Notes: generated by a model not told the origin, from the sequence alone. A stretch of DNA of 64,000 bases from an uncultured Alphaproteobacteria bacterium (GCA_902615845.1 CACMQS010000004.1:1-64000), one strand, 5' to 3'; counted from the first letter of the stretch, positions 27,288-37,208 are shown. Made by a program: numbers and translations.

Positions 27288-28717
27288 CCTAAACTAATTC
27301 CAACATTTTTGACTTGAAGATAAGATTTAAGTCCATCTACTCCTTTTTCACGGCTATATCCTGATTGTTTATAACCTCCAAATGGAGTTGCATGATTTCC
27401 GGTAAACCATTTGTTTACATATACTTGACCAGCTTCTAATTTGCTTGCAGTCCAAGATGCTTTTTTAAGATCTTTTGTAAAAACTCCAGCACCTAAACCA
27501 TACTCAGTATCATTCGCAATATCAATTGCTTCTTCTTGATCTTCATATTCAAGAACTGAGAGTACCGGACCAAAAATTTCTTCTCTAGCTACAGTCATAC
27601 TTTGTTTAACATTGTTTAGAACTGTTGGTTCCATAAAATATCCATCACGTTCTAATCTTTTTCCTCCATATGCCGCTTCTGCACCTTCTTGGATTCCTGA
27701 TCTTGCATAACCTTCAACTTTTTGAAGCTGATTTTCTGATATAACTGGAGTTAGGTCTGTATCTTTTTCTATACCAGATCCAATTTTTAACGATTTACTC
27801 ATATCAACAAGCTTATCTACTAACTCATCTTTGATTGATTTATGAACTACCAATCTAGACATCGCTGTACATATTTGACCAGCAACACTAAAAATTCCTG
27901 AACGTGCACTTTCTAGAACTTCATTTAAATCAGCATCAGGGTAAACAATACCAGCTGACTTACCGCCTAATTCAACTACAGCAGGAATAGCTTTGTCTGC
28001 ACAAGCATGAAGTATCTTTTTTCCAGTTGCGACCGAACCTGTAAAAACTACGTGATTTACATCTTCATGAGATACAAGATAAGATCCTGCTTCATTTCCA
28101 TATCCACAAATTATGTTAATTAGTCCATCTGGAACACCAGCATTTTGGATTGCTTTAGCAAAAATTGTTGCGGACAAAGGAGTTAATTCTGCAGTTTTTA
28201 TAATTGTTGAATTTCCTGTAGCAAAAGAACATGACAGTGATCTTCCAATCATTGATAATGGAAAATTCCATGGCACAACATGTGCTGATACACCAAATGG
28301 TTCTAAAACTGTGTAATCAAAAACATTTTTTGCAACAGGTATTGTTTTACCCTCAAGTTTATCTGTTAAGCCTGCATAATAATCAAACATATCTGCTACA
28401 TCATTGAATTCTTTAATTGCTGAAGCGATATTTTTTCCATTTTCATAACAAAGAATCTCACCACCTTCTTTTGAAACCTTTCTTGTCTCTTCTGCAATTT
28501 TTCTCATTAGTTTCGCTCTTGAAAGTAAAGGCATATCAACAAGTACTCTGCTGTTGTAAGAATTTTTAGCTGCTTCAACCGCAAGATCAACTTCATTTTT
28601 TTTTGCACATGAAATTTCGCCAATGATTTTACCATTTGAAGGATCATCAACCTTTATTGTTTCTTTGGACTCACTTTCAATCCATTTATTATTTATAAAA
28701 TTCTTATATTTTTCCAT
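27284..28717 (-). CDS. NAD-dependent aldehyde dehydrogenase (possibly PuuC-like)
   Basis: A 477-aa aldehyde dehydrogenase. The cofactor site is 'HVVPWNFPLSMIGRS', with 'FTGSVATGKK', catalytic Glu in 'VVELGGKSAG' and catalytic Cys in 'FSVAGQICTAMSRLVV'. The last motif replaces the common N-(S/A)-GQ-C with 'VAGQICTA', a betaine/aminoaldehyde-dehydrogenase-like variant. Divergence from the PuuA-like gene across an 84-bp gap suggests oxidation of gamma-glutamylaminobutyraldehyde or aminobutyraldehyde. Substrate assignment rests on neighbours only. Confidence 0.82.
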   Translation of the reverse strand: MEKYKNFINNKWIESESKETIKVDDPSNGKIIGEISCAKKNEVDLAVEAAKNSYNSRVLVDMPLLSRAKLMRKIAEETRKVSKEGGEILCYENGKNIASAIKEFNDVADMFDYYAGLTDKLEGKTIPVAKNVFDYTVLEPFGVSAHVVPWNFPLSMIGRSLSCSFATGNSTIIKTAELTPLSATIFAKAIQNAGVPDGLINIICGYGNEAGSYLVSHEDVNHVVFTGSVATGKKILHACADKAIPAVVELGGKSAGIVYPDADLNEVLESARSGIFSVAGQICTAMSRLVVHKSIKDELVDKLVDMSKSLKIGSGIEKDTDLTPVISENQLQKVEGYARSGIQEGAEAAYGGKRLERDGYFMEPTVLNNVKQSMTVAREEIFGPVLSVLEYEDQEEAIDIANDTEYGLGAGVFTKDLKKASWTASKLEAGQVYVNKWFTGNHATPFGGYKQSGYSREKGVDGLKSYLQVKNVGISLG

Positions 28718-28756
28718 TTTCTGCGTTTTTTAATCAATTATTTTTGTTTCATTCTT

Positions 28757-28781
28757 TATCATTTAGGATATGAAAATGATA
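28757..28781. promoter_or_regulatory. Inverted repeat in divergent aldehyde dehydrogenase / puuA-like promoter gap
   Basis: TATCATTT, nine bases, AAATGATA: a perfect 8-bp inverted repeat in the 84-bp gap between two divergent genes of the polyamine set. The geometry fits a dimeric repressor operator better than a terminator, because there is no T tract. No regulator gene is present in the window. Confidence 0.35.
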
Positions 28782-28801
28782 CAAATTTAATTTTAAGAAA
28801 C

Positions 28802-30160
28802 ATGAGCATTACATTTAATCAGTTAAAAAAACTAATAACAAAAAAAGAAATAGATACAGTTTTAGTTTGCGTATCAGATATGCAAGGTAGACTAAATGGT
28901 AAAAGAGTTACTGGAAAAGCTTTTATTGATTATGTCTTTAAAGAAACGCATATGTGCGATTATCTCTATACCGTCGATATGGATATGTTTACTGTACCCG
29001 GATATAAATCTTCTTCATGGGAAACGGGTTATGGTGATATGACTGTAATTCCAGATCTCAAAACGATAAAGATAGCAAATTGGTTAAATAAAACAGCTAT
29101 AGTAATATGTGATTGTTTAGACCATTCAGGAAAAAAACCACTTATTCATTCAACAAGACAGATATTAAAAGATGTTTTAGCTAAGGCGAACAAAATGGGA
29201 TTTCAATCTATGGTTGGTTCAGAATTAGAATTTTTTCTTTTTAATCAAACTTATGAAGAAATTCATAATAATAATTATACAAAACTTAAAGAGTCTTCTT
29301 GGTATATTGAAGATTATATGATTTTCCAAACTACGAAAGAAGAGGATGTGATGCAGGAATTAAGGAATTCTCTTCTAGATAGTGGAATTTATGTAGAATG
29401 TTCAAAGGGTGAAGCAGCTCCAGGACAAGAAGAAATCAATGTTGTTTTTTCTGATGCATTAAACATGGCTGACAATCATATTTTAATTAAAAATGCGACA
29501 AAAGAAATTGCTTACAAACATAACAAATCCGTAACCTTTATGGCTAAATATAACAAAGAAGTTTGTGGAAGTTCATGTCACATTCATAACTCTTTATTCG
29601 ATAAGAAAACAAAGAAAAATATTTTTTATAACCCGCAGGATAAATATGGAATGTCTGATATTTTTAAAAGTTATCTTGCGGGACAAATTAAATTATTACC
29701 AGATATTTCAATTTTTTTAGCACCAAATATTAATTCTTATAAAAGATTTCAAGATGGATCATTTGCTCCTACAAAATCTGTTTGGGGCATTGATAATCGT
29801 ACTGCTGGGTTTAGACTAGCTGGTCATGGATCATCCATAAGAATTGAATGTCGAGTTCCAGGAGCGGATGTTAATCCTTATCTTTCTTTTGCAGCTTTAG
29901 TTGGTGCTGGGTTATACGGTATTAGAAATAAACTTAAATTAGATAAACCTTATTCAGGGAATATATATGAGAAAAAAGTAAATGAAGTTCCTAAAACACT
30001 TAACGAAGCAATCCAACTTGCTAAAAAATCTAAATTTTTAAAAGAGATATTTCCACAAGATGTACTTGATCATTATATCCATGCTGCTGAATGGGAGCAA
30101 AAAGATTATGATGGTTCAGTTAATGATTGGCAATTACGAAGATATTTCGAACGAGGCTAA
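28802..30160 (+). CDS. puuA: Glutamine synthetase-family ligase, probable gamma-glutamylpolyamine synthetase
   Basis: A 452-aa GS-fold ligase. ATP/metal-site motifs are 'GSELEFFLF' (E-x-E), 'EAAPGQEEINV', 'GSSCHIHNSLFD' (the His loop, normally GSGMHxH) and 'NSYKRFQDGSFAPTKSVWG'. The sequence 'RTAGFRLAGHGSSIRIECRVPGADVNPY' is the arginine-rich C-terminal site seen in PuuA-type enzymes. No adenylylation-site motif is evident. PuuA-type ligases add glutamate to putrescine before oxidation, and the adjacent polyamine-type importer, amine oxidase and aldehyde dehydrogenases support this. A related gamma-glutamyl ligase for another monoamine is the main alternative. Confidence 0.78.
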   Translation: MSITFNQLKKLITKKEIDTVLVCVSDMQGRLNGKRVTGKAFIDYVFKETHMCDYLYTVDMDMFTVPGYKSSSWETGYGDMTVIPDLKTIKIANWLNKTAIVICDCLDHSGKKPLIHSTRQILKDVLAKANKMGFQSMVGSELEFFLFNQTYEEIHNNNYTKLKESSWYIEDYMIFQTTKEEDVMQELRNSLLDSGIYVECSKGEAAPGQEEINVVFSDALNMADNHILIKNATKEIAYKHNKSVTFMAKYNKEVCGSSCHIHNSLFDKKTKKNIFYNPQDKYGMSDIFKSYLAGQIKLLPDISIFLAPNINSYKRFQDGSFAPTKSVWGIDNRTAGFRLAGHGSSIRIECRVPGADVNPYLSFAALVGAGLYGIRNKLKLDKPYSGNIYEKKVNEVPKTLNEAIQLAKKSKFLKEIFPQDVLDHYIHAAEWEQKDYDGSVNDWQLRRYFERG

Positions 30161-30169
30161 TTTTACTAA

Positions 30170-31546
30170 ATGTTTGAGACTATTACTCCAATAGACAACT
30201 CCGTCTTAGTTAAAAGAGAATATGCAACAAAAGAAGATATTGAAAAAAGTCTCAGTAATTCCTATTCTGTAAGAGAGCATTGGAAAAATATATCTCTAGA
30301 AGAAAGAAAAAAGTCAGTTTTAAATTTTGTAGAAATATTTTTAAAAAATAAGGATGTTGCTAGTAATTTATGTAAGCAAATAGGCAGACCTATCGCACAG
30401 TGCCCAGGAGAGATGCGAGGTTTTGAAGAAAGAGCTCGTTATATGATTGAAAATGCTGATAGAGCACTATCAAGAGTTGTATCAATTAAAAATGATGAAT
30501 TTGATAATTATATAAACAAAGAACCACTAGGGACTATATTTGTAATTGCACCATGGAATTACCCTTTCAACACTTCTGTTAATTCAATTGTACCAAGTTT
30601 ACTTGCCGGTAATGCAGTTATATTAAAACATTCTTCTCAAACCCCACTCTGTGCTGAAGAATTATATGAGGCAGCTAAACAATCTTCATTACCTAAAAAT
30701 ATTTTTCAGTATTTACATTTAGATCATGATCAAACATCAAGAATAATTTCAGATTCAAGAATTAATCATGTTTTATTTACAGGTTCTGTAAGTGGTGGAA
30801 AACAAATAAAAAAATCTATAGGCACTAGATTTATTGGAGCCGGTCTAGAGTTAGGTGGAAAAGACCCTGCTTATGTTAGAGCTGATTGTGACTTAGATCA
30901 TGCTGTAGAAAATTTAGTTGATGGATCATACTTCAATTCTGGTCAATCTTGTTGTGGTATCGAAAGAATTTATATTGATAAAAAAATATACAATACATTT
31001 GTAGAAAAATTTAAAGATGTAACTGAGAAATATATTTTAGGAAATCCACTAGAGATGGAGACAAATTTAGGTCCAGTAGTGAAGCAATCTGCTGCAAATT
31101 ATATTAGATCTGAAGTTAACAACGCAATTAGTCAAGGTGGAAAGAATATTATAGATAACAAAAAATTTAATTTAGATGATGGTAATAATTGTTATGTAAG
31201 CCCAAGTGCACTTATTAATGTCGATCATTCGATGAAATATATGATGGAAGAAATATTTGGTCCTTCAGTTGGAATAATGAAAGTAGAAAATGAAAATGAA
31301 GCTTTATCTCTAATGAATGATAGTTCTTATGGATTAACAGCAAGTATTTGGACAAATGATAAGTCTTTTGCAGAAAATTTTGGAAAAAATGTTGAGACAG
31401 GAACTTTTTTTATGAATAGATGTGATTACTTAGATCCCGGCTTAGCATGGACCGGTGTAAAAGATACTGGAATTGGCGTTACTTTATCTGTTCTAGGATT
31501 TGATCATTTAACAAGAGCAAAAAGCTATCATATAAGAAATATTTAA
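30170..31546 (+). CDS. Aldehyde dehydrogenase family protein
   Basis: A 458-aa aldehyde dehydrogenase that is shorter at the N-terminus than its two paralogs in the window. Motifs are 'VIAPWNYPFNTSVN', 'FTGSVSGGKQ', the catalytic Glu in 'GLELGGKDPAYV' and the catalytic Cys in 'NSGQSCCGIERI'. It lies 9 bp after the PuuA-like gene and 4 bp before the iron alcohol dehydrogenase, so the three are one transcript. It may oxidise the aldehyde from a polyamine or an alcohol-derived aldehyde. Succinate semialdehyde is another possible substrate. Confidence 0.85.
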   Translation: MFETITPIDNSVLVKREYATKEDIEKSLSNSYSVREHWKNISLEERKKSVLNFVEIFLKNKDVASNLCKQIGRPIAQCPGEMRGFEERARYMIENADRALSRVVSIKNDEFDNYINKEPLGTIFVIAPWNYPFNTSVNSIVPSLLAGNAVILKHSSQTPLCAEELYEAAKQSSLPKNIFQYLHLDHDQTSRIISDSRINHVLFTGSVSGGKQIKKSIGTRFIGAGLELGGKDPAYVRADCDLDHAVENLVDGSYFNSGQSCCGIERIYIDKKIYNTFVEKFKDVTEKYILGNPLEMETNLGPVVKQSAANYIRSEVNNAISQGGKNIIDNKKFNLDDGNNCYVSPSALINVDHSMKYMMEEIFGPSVGIMKVENENEALSLMNDSSYGLTASIWTNDKSFAENFGKNVETGTFFMNRCDYLDPGLAWTGVKDTGIGVTLSVLGFDHLTRAKSYHIRNI

Positions 31547-31550
31547 GATT

Positions 31551-32699
31551 ATGGAAAATATTAATTGGAATTATCCTACTACAATCTGGTTTGGTATTGA
31601 AAGAATAAAAGAAATACAAAAAGCCTGTGAAGAATTAAATATTCAAAAACCATTAATTGTTACTGATAATGGAATTTTAAAAACAAACATTATTAATAAG
31701 TTAAGTGATTGTTTAGATAAACAGGCAATTGTTTATAGTGATGTTAAATCAAATCCTACAGGTAAGAATGTTGAAGATGGTGTTAAAGCATTTAATGAAA
31801 ATAAACATGATGGAGTAATAGCTGTTGGTGGAGGCTCGGGTATGGATACAGGAAAGGCAATTGCATTCATGGCCAAGCAAGAAAGACCAATCTGGGATTT
31901 TGAAGATATTGGTGACTGGTGGACTAGAGCTAATGCAGATTCAATTTTTCCTATAATTGCTCTACCTACTACAGCTGGAACAGGTTCTGAAACTGGAAGA
32001 GCGTCAGTCTTTACAAACGAACAAACACAAGAAAAAAAAATAATTTTCCATCCAAAAATGCTTCCATCAATTGTTATCCTTGATCCAAATTTGACAATTC
32101 CACTTCCTGCAAATCTAACAGCCTTTACAGGAATGGATGCGCTTGCTCATTGCTTAGAAGCATATTTGTCGAATATTTTTCATCCTTATTCACAAGGTAT
32201 TGCATTAGAGGGCATTAGATTAGTAAAAAATAATCTTGTTCTTGCTTTTAATGATGGATCAAATCTAGAAGCTAGATCGCATATGCTAGCATCTTCATCT
32301 ATGGGCTCAATAGCTTTTCAAAAGGGTTTAGGCGCTATTCATTCTTTAAGTCATCCTGTTGGTGCAATTTATAATACACATCATGGATTAACTAATGCAG
32401 TTTTTATGCCATATGTTTTACAATATAATAAAAAAGGTATTGAAGAAAAAATTATTGATATTGCAAGATATATAAATTTAAAATCAGCAACATTTAATAA
32501 TTTTATGGATTGGATTTTAGAGCTTAGATCTAATTTAAATATTCCTCATACTTTAAGTGAAATAATTGATGATGACAAAAATTTAGAAAAAATGAGTTTA
32601 ATGGCTTTTAATGATCCTTCCACAAGTACAAATCCTATACCAGTTAATGCAGAAGATTTTTTAAAAATGTATATTAACGCCTTTAAAGGTGATTTATAA
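31551..32699 (+). CDS. Iron-containing (group III) alcohol dehydrogenase
   Basis: A 382-aa Fe-ADH family enzyme. The NAD loop is 'VIAVGGGSGMDTGKAIAF', followed by 'LPTTAGTGSETGRASV'. The metal region has 'GMDALAHCLEAYLSN', 'GAIHSLSHPVGAIYNTHHG' and the following 'TNAVFMPYVLQYN'. The His ligands of the metal site are present. Members reduce or oxidise small aldehydes and alcohols, including 4-hydroxybutyrate and lactaldehyde. Being last in the puuA-aldehyde dehydrogenase transcript, it may interconvert a hydroxy acid and semialdehyde. That is a guess. Confidence 0.85.
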   Translation: MENINWNYPTTIWFGIERIKEIQKACEELNIQKPLIVTDNGILKTNIINKLSDCLDKQAIVYSDVKSNPTGKNVEDGVKAFNENKHDGVIAVGGGSGMDTGKAIAFMAKQERPIWDFEDIGDWWTRANADSIFPIIALPTTAGTGSETGRASVFTNEQTQEKKIIFHPKMLPSIVILDPNLTIPLPANLTAFTGMDALAHCLEAYLSNIFHPYSQGIALEGIRLVKNNLVLAFNDGSNLEARSHMLASSSMGSIAFQKGLGAIHSLSHPVGAIYNTHHGLTNAVFMPYVLQYNKKGIEEKIIDIARYINLKSATFNNFMDWILELRSNLNIPHTLSEIIDDDKNLEKMSLMAFNDPSTSTNPIPVNAEDFLKMYINAFKGDL

Positions 32700-32701
32700 A
32701 T

Positions 32702-34204
32702 TTATAGCGTTGCTCCAATTATCCAAGGATTGAATTCATCATCACCATAATCATTTATTTCACTCTTTGATTTTTCACCCGATGCAACTGAAATTATTTT
32801 ATCAAATATTTCTTTGCCAACTTCATTAACGCTTGCAACGTTATCCATAATAGTACCAGCATTGATGTCCATATCTTCACTAAGTTTATTATACATATTT
32901 GTATTTGTTGCTATTTTAATACTTGGAGTGGGTTTAAATCCAAAGCACGAACCTCGACCAGTAGTAAAACAAATAACATTAGCACCAGAAGCAACTTGAC
33001 CAGTTACAGATACAGGATCATAACCTGGAGAATTCATAAAGTTAAAACCTTTGGTTTTTACCTGTTCAGCATAATCGAGAACATCAACCATATTTCTATT
33101 TCCAGCTTTGGATACTGCACCTAATGACTTTTCCAGAATTGTAGTTAAACCTCCTTTTTTATTACCAGGACTTGGATTATTATCTAATGTGCTATCGTTG
33201 CTAGCAACATATTTTTTCCACCATTCAATTTGTTTATTTAGTTTTTCTATATTTTTTTCGTTTAATGATTTTTCAAATAATAAATGTTCGGCTCCATATA
33301 TTTCTGGAGTCTCTGATAGTAATGTTGTTCCACCATGATCAATAATCATATCTGAAGCAAAGCCTAGTGCAGGATTTGCAGTTATCCCAGAATACGAATC
33401 TGAACCACCACATTGCAAAGCAACTGTTAGTTCTGAAATGGGTATATTTGTTCTAGAAATACTATTAATTTCATTTAGTTGATTAATAATTTTTGAAGTT
33501 ACTTTCGTTATTATTTCATTTGTTCCACCTTCATCTTGAATATTCAAATATTCAATATTTCTTTTTTCCTGATCATTGTTGTACAAACTTATTTGGGCAC
33601 ATTCGCATCCAAGTCCAATAACAAAAACTTTTCCAAAATTAGGATGAATTTTAAAACCTTCAATAGTTCTGTTAAATACATTCATGGCATATCCAGAAGT
33701 ATTCATCCCACAACCTGATGAATGTTTTAAACAAACTGCCCCATCAATGTTATCAAAATTATTATCTTTTAAATAATTATTTATTTTATCAGATATTTTT
33801 TTAACAACTGTTGCTGAACAATTAACTGTACTAATTAAACCTATATAATTCCTAGTACCTGATGATCCATTATTCCTTTTAAAGCCTTTAAAGTATTCTG
33901 TTTTTTCACTTTTATTAATATCATTTCTAATATCTTTACGGATATATTCTCTTTTGAATTCACTATATCCCATATTATGGGAATGTACATGCTCACCAGG
34001 TTCTATATTTTTATTTGAGATTCCTATTATCTGACCATACTTAAAAATAAAATCACCACTTTTAATTTTTTTTAAAGAAATTTTATGGCCATAAGGAATA
34101 TTATTTATAGATTTAATTCCATAATTTATATTAATATTCTGAGGAATATCCATTGGAGCAATTCCAATATTATCTTTTTCATTTAATTTGATTATGTTAA
34201 ACAT
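32702..34204 (-). CDS. UxaA-family sugar-acid dehydratase (altronate/galactarate dehydratase type)
   Basis: A 500-aa protein with an N-terminal SAF domain (residues ~1-90; 'GEHVHSHN' marks its end) and a C-terminal UxaA domain starting at 'NNGSSGTRNYIGLIST'. Conserved catalytic/metal regions are 'CLKHSSGCGMN', 'GLGCECAQIS', 'LQCGGSDSYSGITANPALG' and 'TTGRGSCFGFKPTPSIKIATN'. The family dehydrates altronate or galactarate to 2-keto-3-deoxy acids. It is divergent from an SDR/Gfo-Idh-MocA cluster with a 28-bp gap. The exact sugar acid is uncertain. Confidence 0.82.
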   Translation of the reverse strand: MFNIIKLNEKDNIGIAPMDIPQNININYGIKSINNIPYGHKISLKKIKSGDFIFKYGQIIGISNKNIEPGEHVHSHNMGYSEFKREYIRKDIRNDINKSEKTEYFKGFKRNNGSSGTRNYIGLISTVNCSATVVKKISDKINNYLKDNNFDNIDGAVCLKHSSGCGMNTSGYAMNVFNRTIEGFKIHPNFGKVFVIGLGCECAQISLYNNDQEKRNIEYLNIQDEGGTNEIITKVTSKIINQLNEINSISRTNIPISELTVALQCGGSDSYSGITANPALGFASDMIIDHGGTTLLSETPEIYGAEHLLFEKSLNEKNIEKLNKQIEWWKKYVASNDSTLDNNPSPGNKKGGLTTILEKSLGAVSKAGNRNMVDVLDYAEQVKTKGFNFMNSPGYDPVSVTGQVASGANVICFTTGRGSCFGFKPTPSIKIATNTNMYNKLSEDMDINAGTIMDNVASVNEVGKEIFDKIISVASGEKSKSEINDYGDDEFNPWIIGATL

Positions 34205-34232
34205 AACTTAGATTAATATATCATAAATAATC

Positions 34233-35003
34233 ATGAACGAAATCGCAACTTATCCATCACTAAAAGATAGAGTAGTGATTATTACAGGGGGTGCCTCAGG
34301 AATTGGGGAAAGTATTGTCGAACAATTTGCTTCTCAAAAATCAAAAGTTGCATTTTTAGATATAAATGATGAGTTAGGTAACGAGTTATCAAAAAAAATT
34401 AAAAACAAATATGATATTGATAGTCTATTTGTAAAATGTGATTTAAAAAATATAGAACAACTTAAAAGTTCATTAGAGAAAGTAAAAAAAGAAATTGGGC
34501 CAATTTCAATTCTGGTAAATAATGCAGCAAATGATGAGAGACATGATCTAGATAGTGTCACCCCTGAATATTGGGATGATAGAATGAATATTAATTTAAG
34601 ACATTATTTTTTTGCAACCCAAGCTGTCTATAAAGACATGAAAGATTTAGGAAAAGGTTCTGTTGTAAATATAGGTAGTTTTTCATGGATGATTTCTCAA
34701 GGCGGTATGCCTGGATATACCACTGCAAAATCTGCTATTATGGGATTAACAAGAACTTTAGCAAGAGATTTAGGTGTCTATAACATCAGAGTAAATTGTA
34801 TTGTTCCTGGTTGGATCATTACGGAGAGGCAAAAAAAATTATGGCTTACTCCAGAAATTAAAAAAACTCAACTTGAGAGACAATGTATTAAGAGAATGCT
34901 TATGCCTGAAGATATATCAAAGCCAGTTTTGTTTTTTGCATCCGATCAAAGTTCTGGTTGTACCGCACAAAATTATGTAATTGATGGTGGCATAGTTAAT
35001 TAA
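34233..35003 (+). CDS. Short-chain dehydrogenase/reductase (SDR)
   Basis: A 256-aa classical SDR. The NAD(P) loop is 'ITGGASGIGES', 'VNNAANDE' is the NNAG-type motif, the catalytic Ser is in 'NIGSFSW' and the Tyr-Lys pair is in 'GYTTAKSAIMG'. An Asp after beta-2 ('FLDIND') favours NAD(H). The C-terminal 'CTAQNYVIDGGIVN' is standard. The stop overlaps the next start (TAATG). With the UxaA-type gene next door it likely oxidises a sugar or sugar acid such as a rhamnose-, fucose- or arabinose-type lactone precursor. Confidence 0.88.
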   Translation: MNEIATYPSLKDRVVIITGGASGIGESIVEQFASQKSKVAFLDINDELGNELSKKIKNKYDIDSLFVKCDLKNIEQLKSSLEKVKKEIGPISILVNNAANDERHDLDSVTPEYWDDRMNINLRHYFFATQAVYKDMKDLGKGSVVNIGSFSWMISQGGMPGYTTAKSAIMGLTRTLARDLGVYNIRVNCIVPGWIITERQKKLWLTPEIKKTQLERQCIKRMLMPEDISKPVLFFASDQSSGCTAQNYVIDGGIVN

Positions 35004-36190
35004 TGAAAAAAAAATCCAAAATTGCTTTTGGTAGATTAGACTTACTTAGAAATGATACTTTAAATAATAAAAATAAAATTAGAATTGGTTTTATTGGTGG
35101 AGGTCCTAATTCATTTATTGGATACACTCATAGGTTATCAGCAAGATTTGATAATAAATTTGAATTTGTTGCTGGAATATTTTCAAAAGATAAAAAAAAA
35201 TCTAAATCTTTTGGTTCTTCATTAGGATTAGCTGATGATCGTTGTTACAGTGATTATAAGTCTATGGCATCCGCTGAGTCAAAAAGAAATGATGGTATTC
35301 AAGCGCTTGGAATAATGACTCCATCGGGTGATCATTATAAGATAGCAAAAGTATTTATTGAAAAAGGAATACATATTATTTGTGACAAGCCTTTAACCGC
35401 AACGGTTGAGGATGCTGTTAAATTAAAAAAAGTAATTTTAAAAAATAAAATTGTATTTGCATTAACACACAATTACTCAAGCTATCCAATGCTACGAGAG
35501 GCAAAAAATATTATTTCAAATCATAAATTAGGAAAAATCAATTTAATAAATGTTGAGTACCCCCAAGGTTATACAGTCGGAGTAAAAAAGAAAGATGAAA
35601 AGAGAACATTAAAATGGAGACTAGATAAAAAACAATCTGGGCCCTCAATGATATTATCTGAAATTGGAACTCACGCGTATCATTTGTTGAGATATGTGAC
35701 TGGATTAGAAGCAAATGAAATATCAGCAGAAGTAAATTCATTATCCTCAGAAATTTCAGTTGATGATAATGCTTTTGTATTATTAAGAATGCAAAATAAG
35801 GCAAGAGGTATAATCTGGGTATCGTCTGCTGCTACTGGTGGAGAAAATGGTCTAAAAATTAGAGTGTATGGAACAAAAGGTTCAATAGAATGGTTACAGG
35901 ATGATCCAAATAATCTAAAGTTTACAGAACTAGATAAACCAATGAAAGTTATAACAAGAGCAAGTAAATTTGTATCTAAATTTTCACTAACATCTTCAAG
36001 AATTGCTGCTGGTCACCCAGAAGGTTTTTTTGAAGCTTTTGCAAATATTTATTCAGAATTTGCTGATCAGATTCATAATAAAAATAAAAAATATTCATTT
36101 CCAACAATTGATGATGGTGTCGCTGGTATTAAATTTATTTATGCAGCAAAAAAATCTTCTAATTTAAATTCAAAGTGGATAAAAATCTAA
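35003..36190 (+). CDS. Gfo/Idh/MocA-family oxidoreductase
   Basis: A 395-aa NAD(P)-dependent sugar dehydrogenase family member. The Rossmann loop is 'RIGFIGGGPNSFIGYTH', and 'ICDKPLTATVEDA' is the EKP-type motif with Asp in place of Glu. 'LSEIGTHAYHLLRYVTG' carries the catalytic His region. The 20-residue N-terminal extension and long C-terminal domain resemble the inositol/sugar oxidoreductase branch found in iol-like clusters. It is translationally coupled to the upstream SDR (1-base overlap) and 1 bp from the downstream IolG-like gene. Confidence 0.85.
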   Translation: MKKKSKIAFGRLDLLRNDTLNNKNKIRIGFIGGGPNSFIGYTHRLSARFDNKFEFVAGIFSKDKKKSKSFGSSLGLADDRCYSDYKSMASAESKRNDGIQALGIMTPSGDHYKIAKVFIEKGIHIICDKPLTATVEDAVKLKKVILKNKIVFALTHNYSSYPMLREAKNIISNHKLGKINLINVEYPQGYTVGVKKKDEKRTLKWRLDKKQSGPSMILSEIGTHAYHLLRYVTGLEANEISAEVNSLSSEISVDDNAFVLLRMQNKARGIIWVSSAATGGENGLKIRVYGTKGSIEWLQDDPNNLKFTELDKPMKVITRASKFVSKFSLTSSRIAAGHPEGFFEAFANIYSEFADQIHNKNKKYSFPTIDDGVAGIKFIYAAKKSSNLNSKWIKI

Positions 36191-36191
36191 A

Positions 36192-37193
36192 ATGATTAAT
36201 TTTACCTTATTAGGAACAGGAAGAATTGGGAAATTACATGCGTCAATCATAAATGATCATCCAGAAGCGAGCCTCAAATATGTTTATGACATTGATACAA
36301 GCTCTGCTAAAAAAATTGCAAAAAAATATAGTTGTGAAATTGCAAAGACTGCAAAGGATGCAATTTCTTCAGATCAAATAAATGCTATTTTAATTGCTTC
36401 TGCCACACCGACTCATACAGATTATATTTCTCTAGGAGCAGAATTTAATAAAGCTATATTATGTGAAAAGCCAATTGATTTAGATATAAATAAAGTAAAT
36501 AAATGTTGGCAAAAAATTAAAAAATATAAACCAACTATACAAATTGGTTTTAATCGTAGATTTGATCCTAATCATAATAAAGTACAAAGTGAGGTTCTAT
36601 CAGGAAAGATTGGTAAAATTGAAATGATTGTAATCACAAGTAGAGATCCTTCTCCACCAGGTATTGATTATTTAAAACAATCGGGTGGAATTTTTAGAGA
36701 TTGTTCAATACATGATTTTGATTTGGCACGATTTATTCTTAATAATGATCCAATTGTAGAAGTTTTTGCACAAGGTTCTATAAATGTCTCAAATGATTTT
36801 AAGGTTACCAATGATTATGACACCACTATGTGTTTTATGAAATCAAAAAAAGGGGTTTTAGTTCATATAAATAATTCAAGAAGAGCCGTCTATGGTTATG
36901 ATCAAAGACTCGAAGTATTTGGAAGTAATGGAATGTTAATTTCTGATAATGTTCCAAATAATGATATCAATTACTATAATCAAAATTTATCGTTTGCAAA
37001 AAAACCTATTAAAAATTTTTTTATTGAAAGATACAAAGACGCTTATCAAATACAATTAGATCAATTCATTAAATCAATAAAAAATAAAAAAAATACATCA
37101 GTCACTTTTGAGGATGGAAAGAATGCTTTAATTCTTGCTAATTCAGCTACTAAATCAGTAAAATTAAATAAAGTTGTAAAACCAAAATTTTAG
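36192..37193 (+). CDS. iolG: Gfo/Idh/MocA-family oxidoreductase, inositol 2-dehydrogenase-like
   Basis: A 333-aa dehydrogenase. Motifs are 'LLGTGRIGKLHA' (NAD loop), 'ILCEKPIDLDI' (EKP), 'IGFNRRFDPNHNK' and the catalytic 'FRDCSIHDFDLARF'. These match IolG-type myo-inositol/scyllo-inositol 2-dehydrogenases closely. No iolB/C/D/E genes are in the window, so use on inositol is only a family-based suggestion; another cyclitol or sugar is possible. It lies between another Gfo/Idh/MocA gene and an SDR in a compact operon. Confidence 0.75.
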   Translation: MINFTLLGTGRIGKLHASIINDHPEASLKYVYDIDTSSAKKIAKKYSCEIAKTAKDAISSDQINAILIASATPTHTDYISLGAEFNKAILCEKPIDLDINKVNKCWQKIKKYKPTIQIGFNRRFDPNHNKVQSEVLSGKIGKIEMIVITSRDPSPPGIDYLKQSGGIFRDCSIHDFDLARFILNNDPIVEVFAQGSINVSNDFKVTNDYDTTMCFMKSKKGVLVHINNSRRAVYGYDQRLEVFGSNGMLISDNVPNNDINYYNQNLSFAKKPIKNFFIERYKDAYQIQLDQFIKSIKNKKNTSVTFEDGKNALILANSATKSVKLNKVVKPKF

Positions 37194-37208
37194 TTATAGA
37201 TTAATTTT

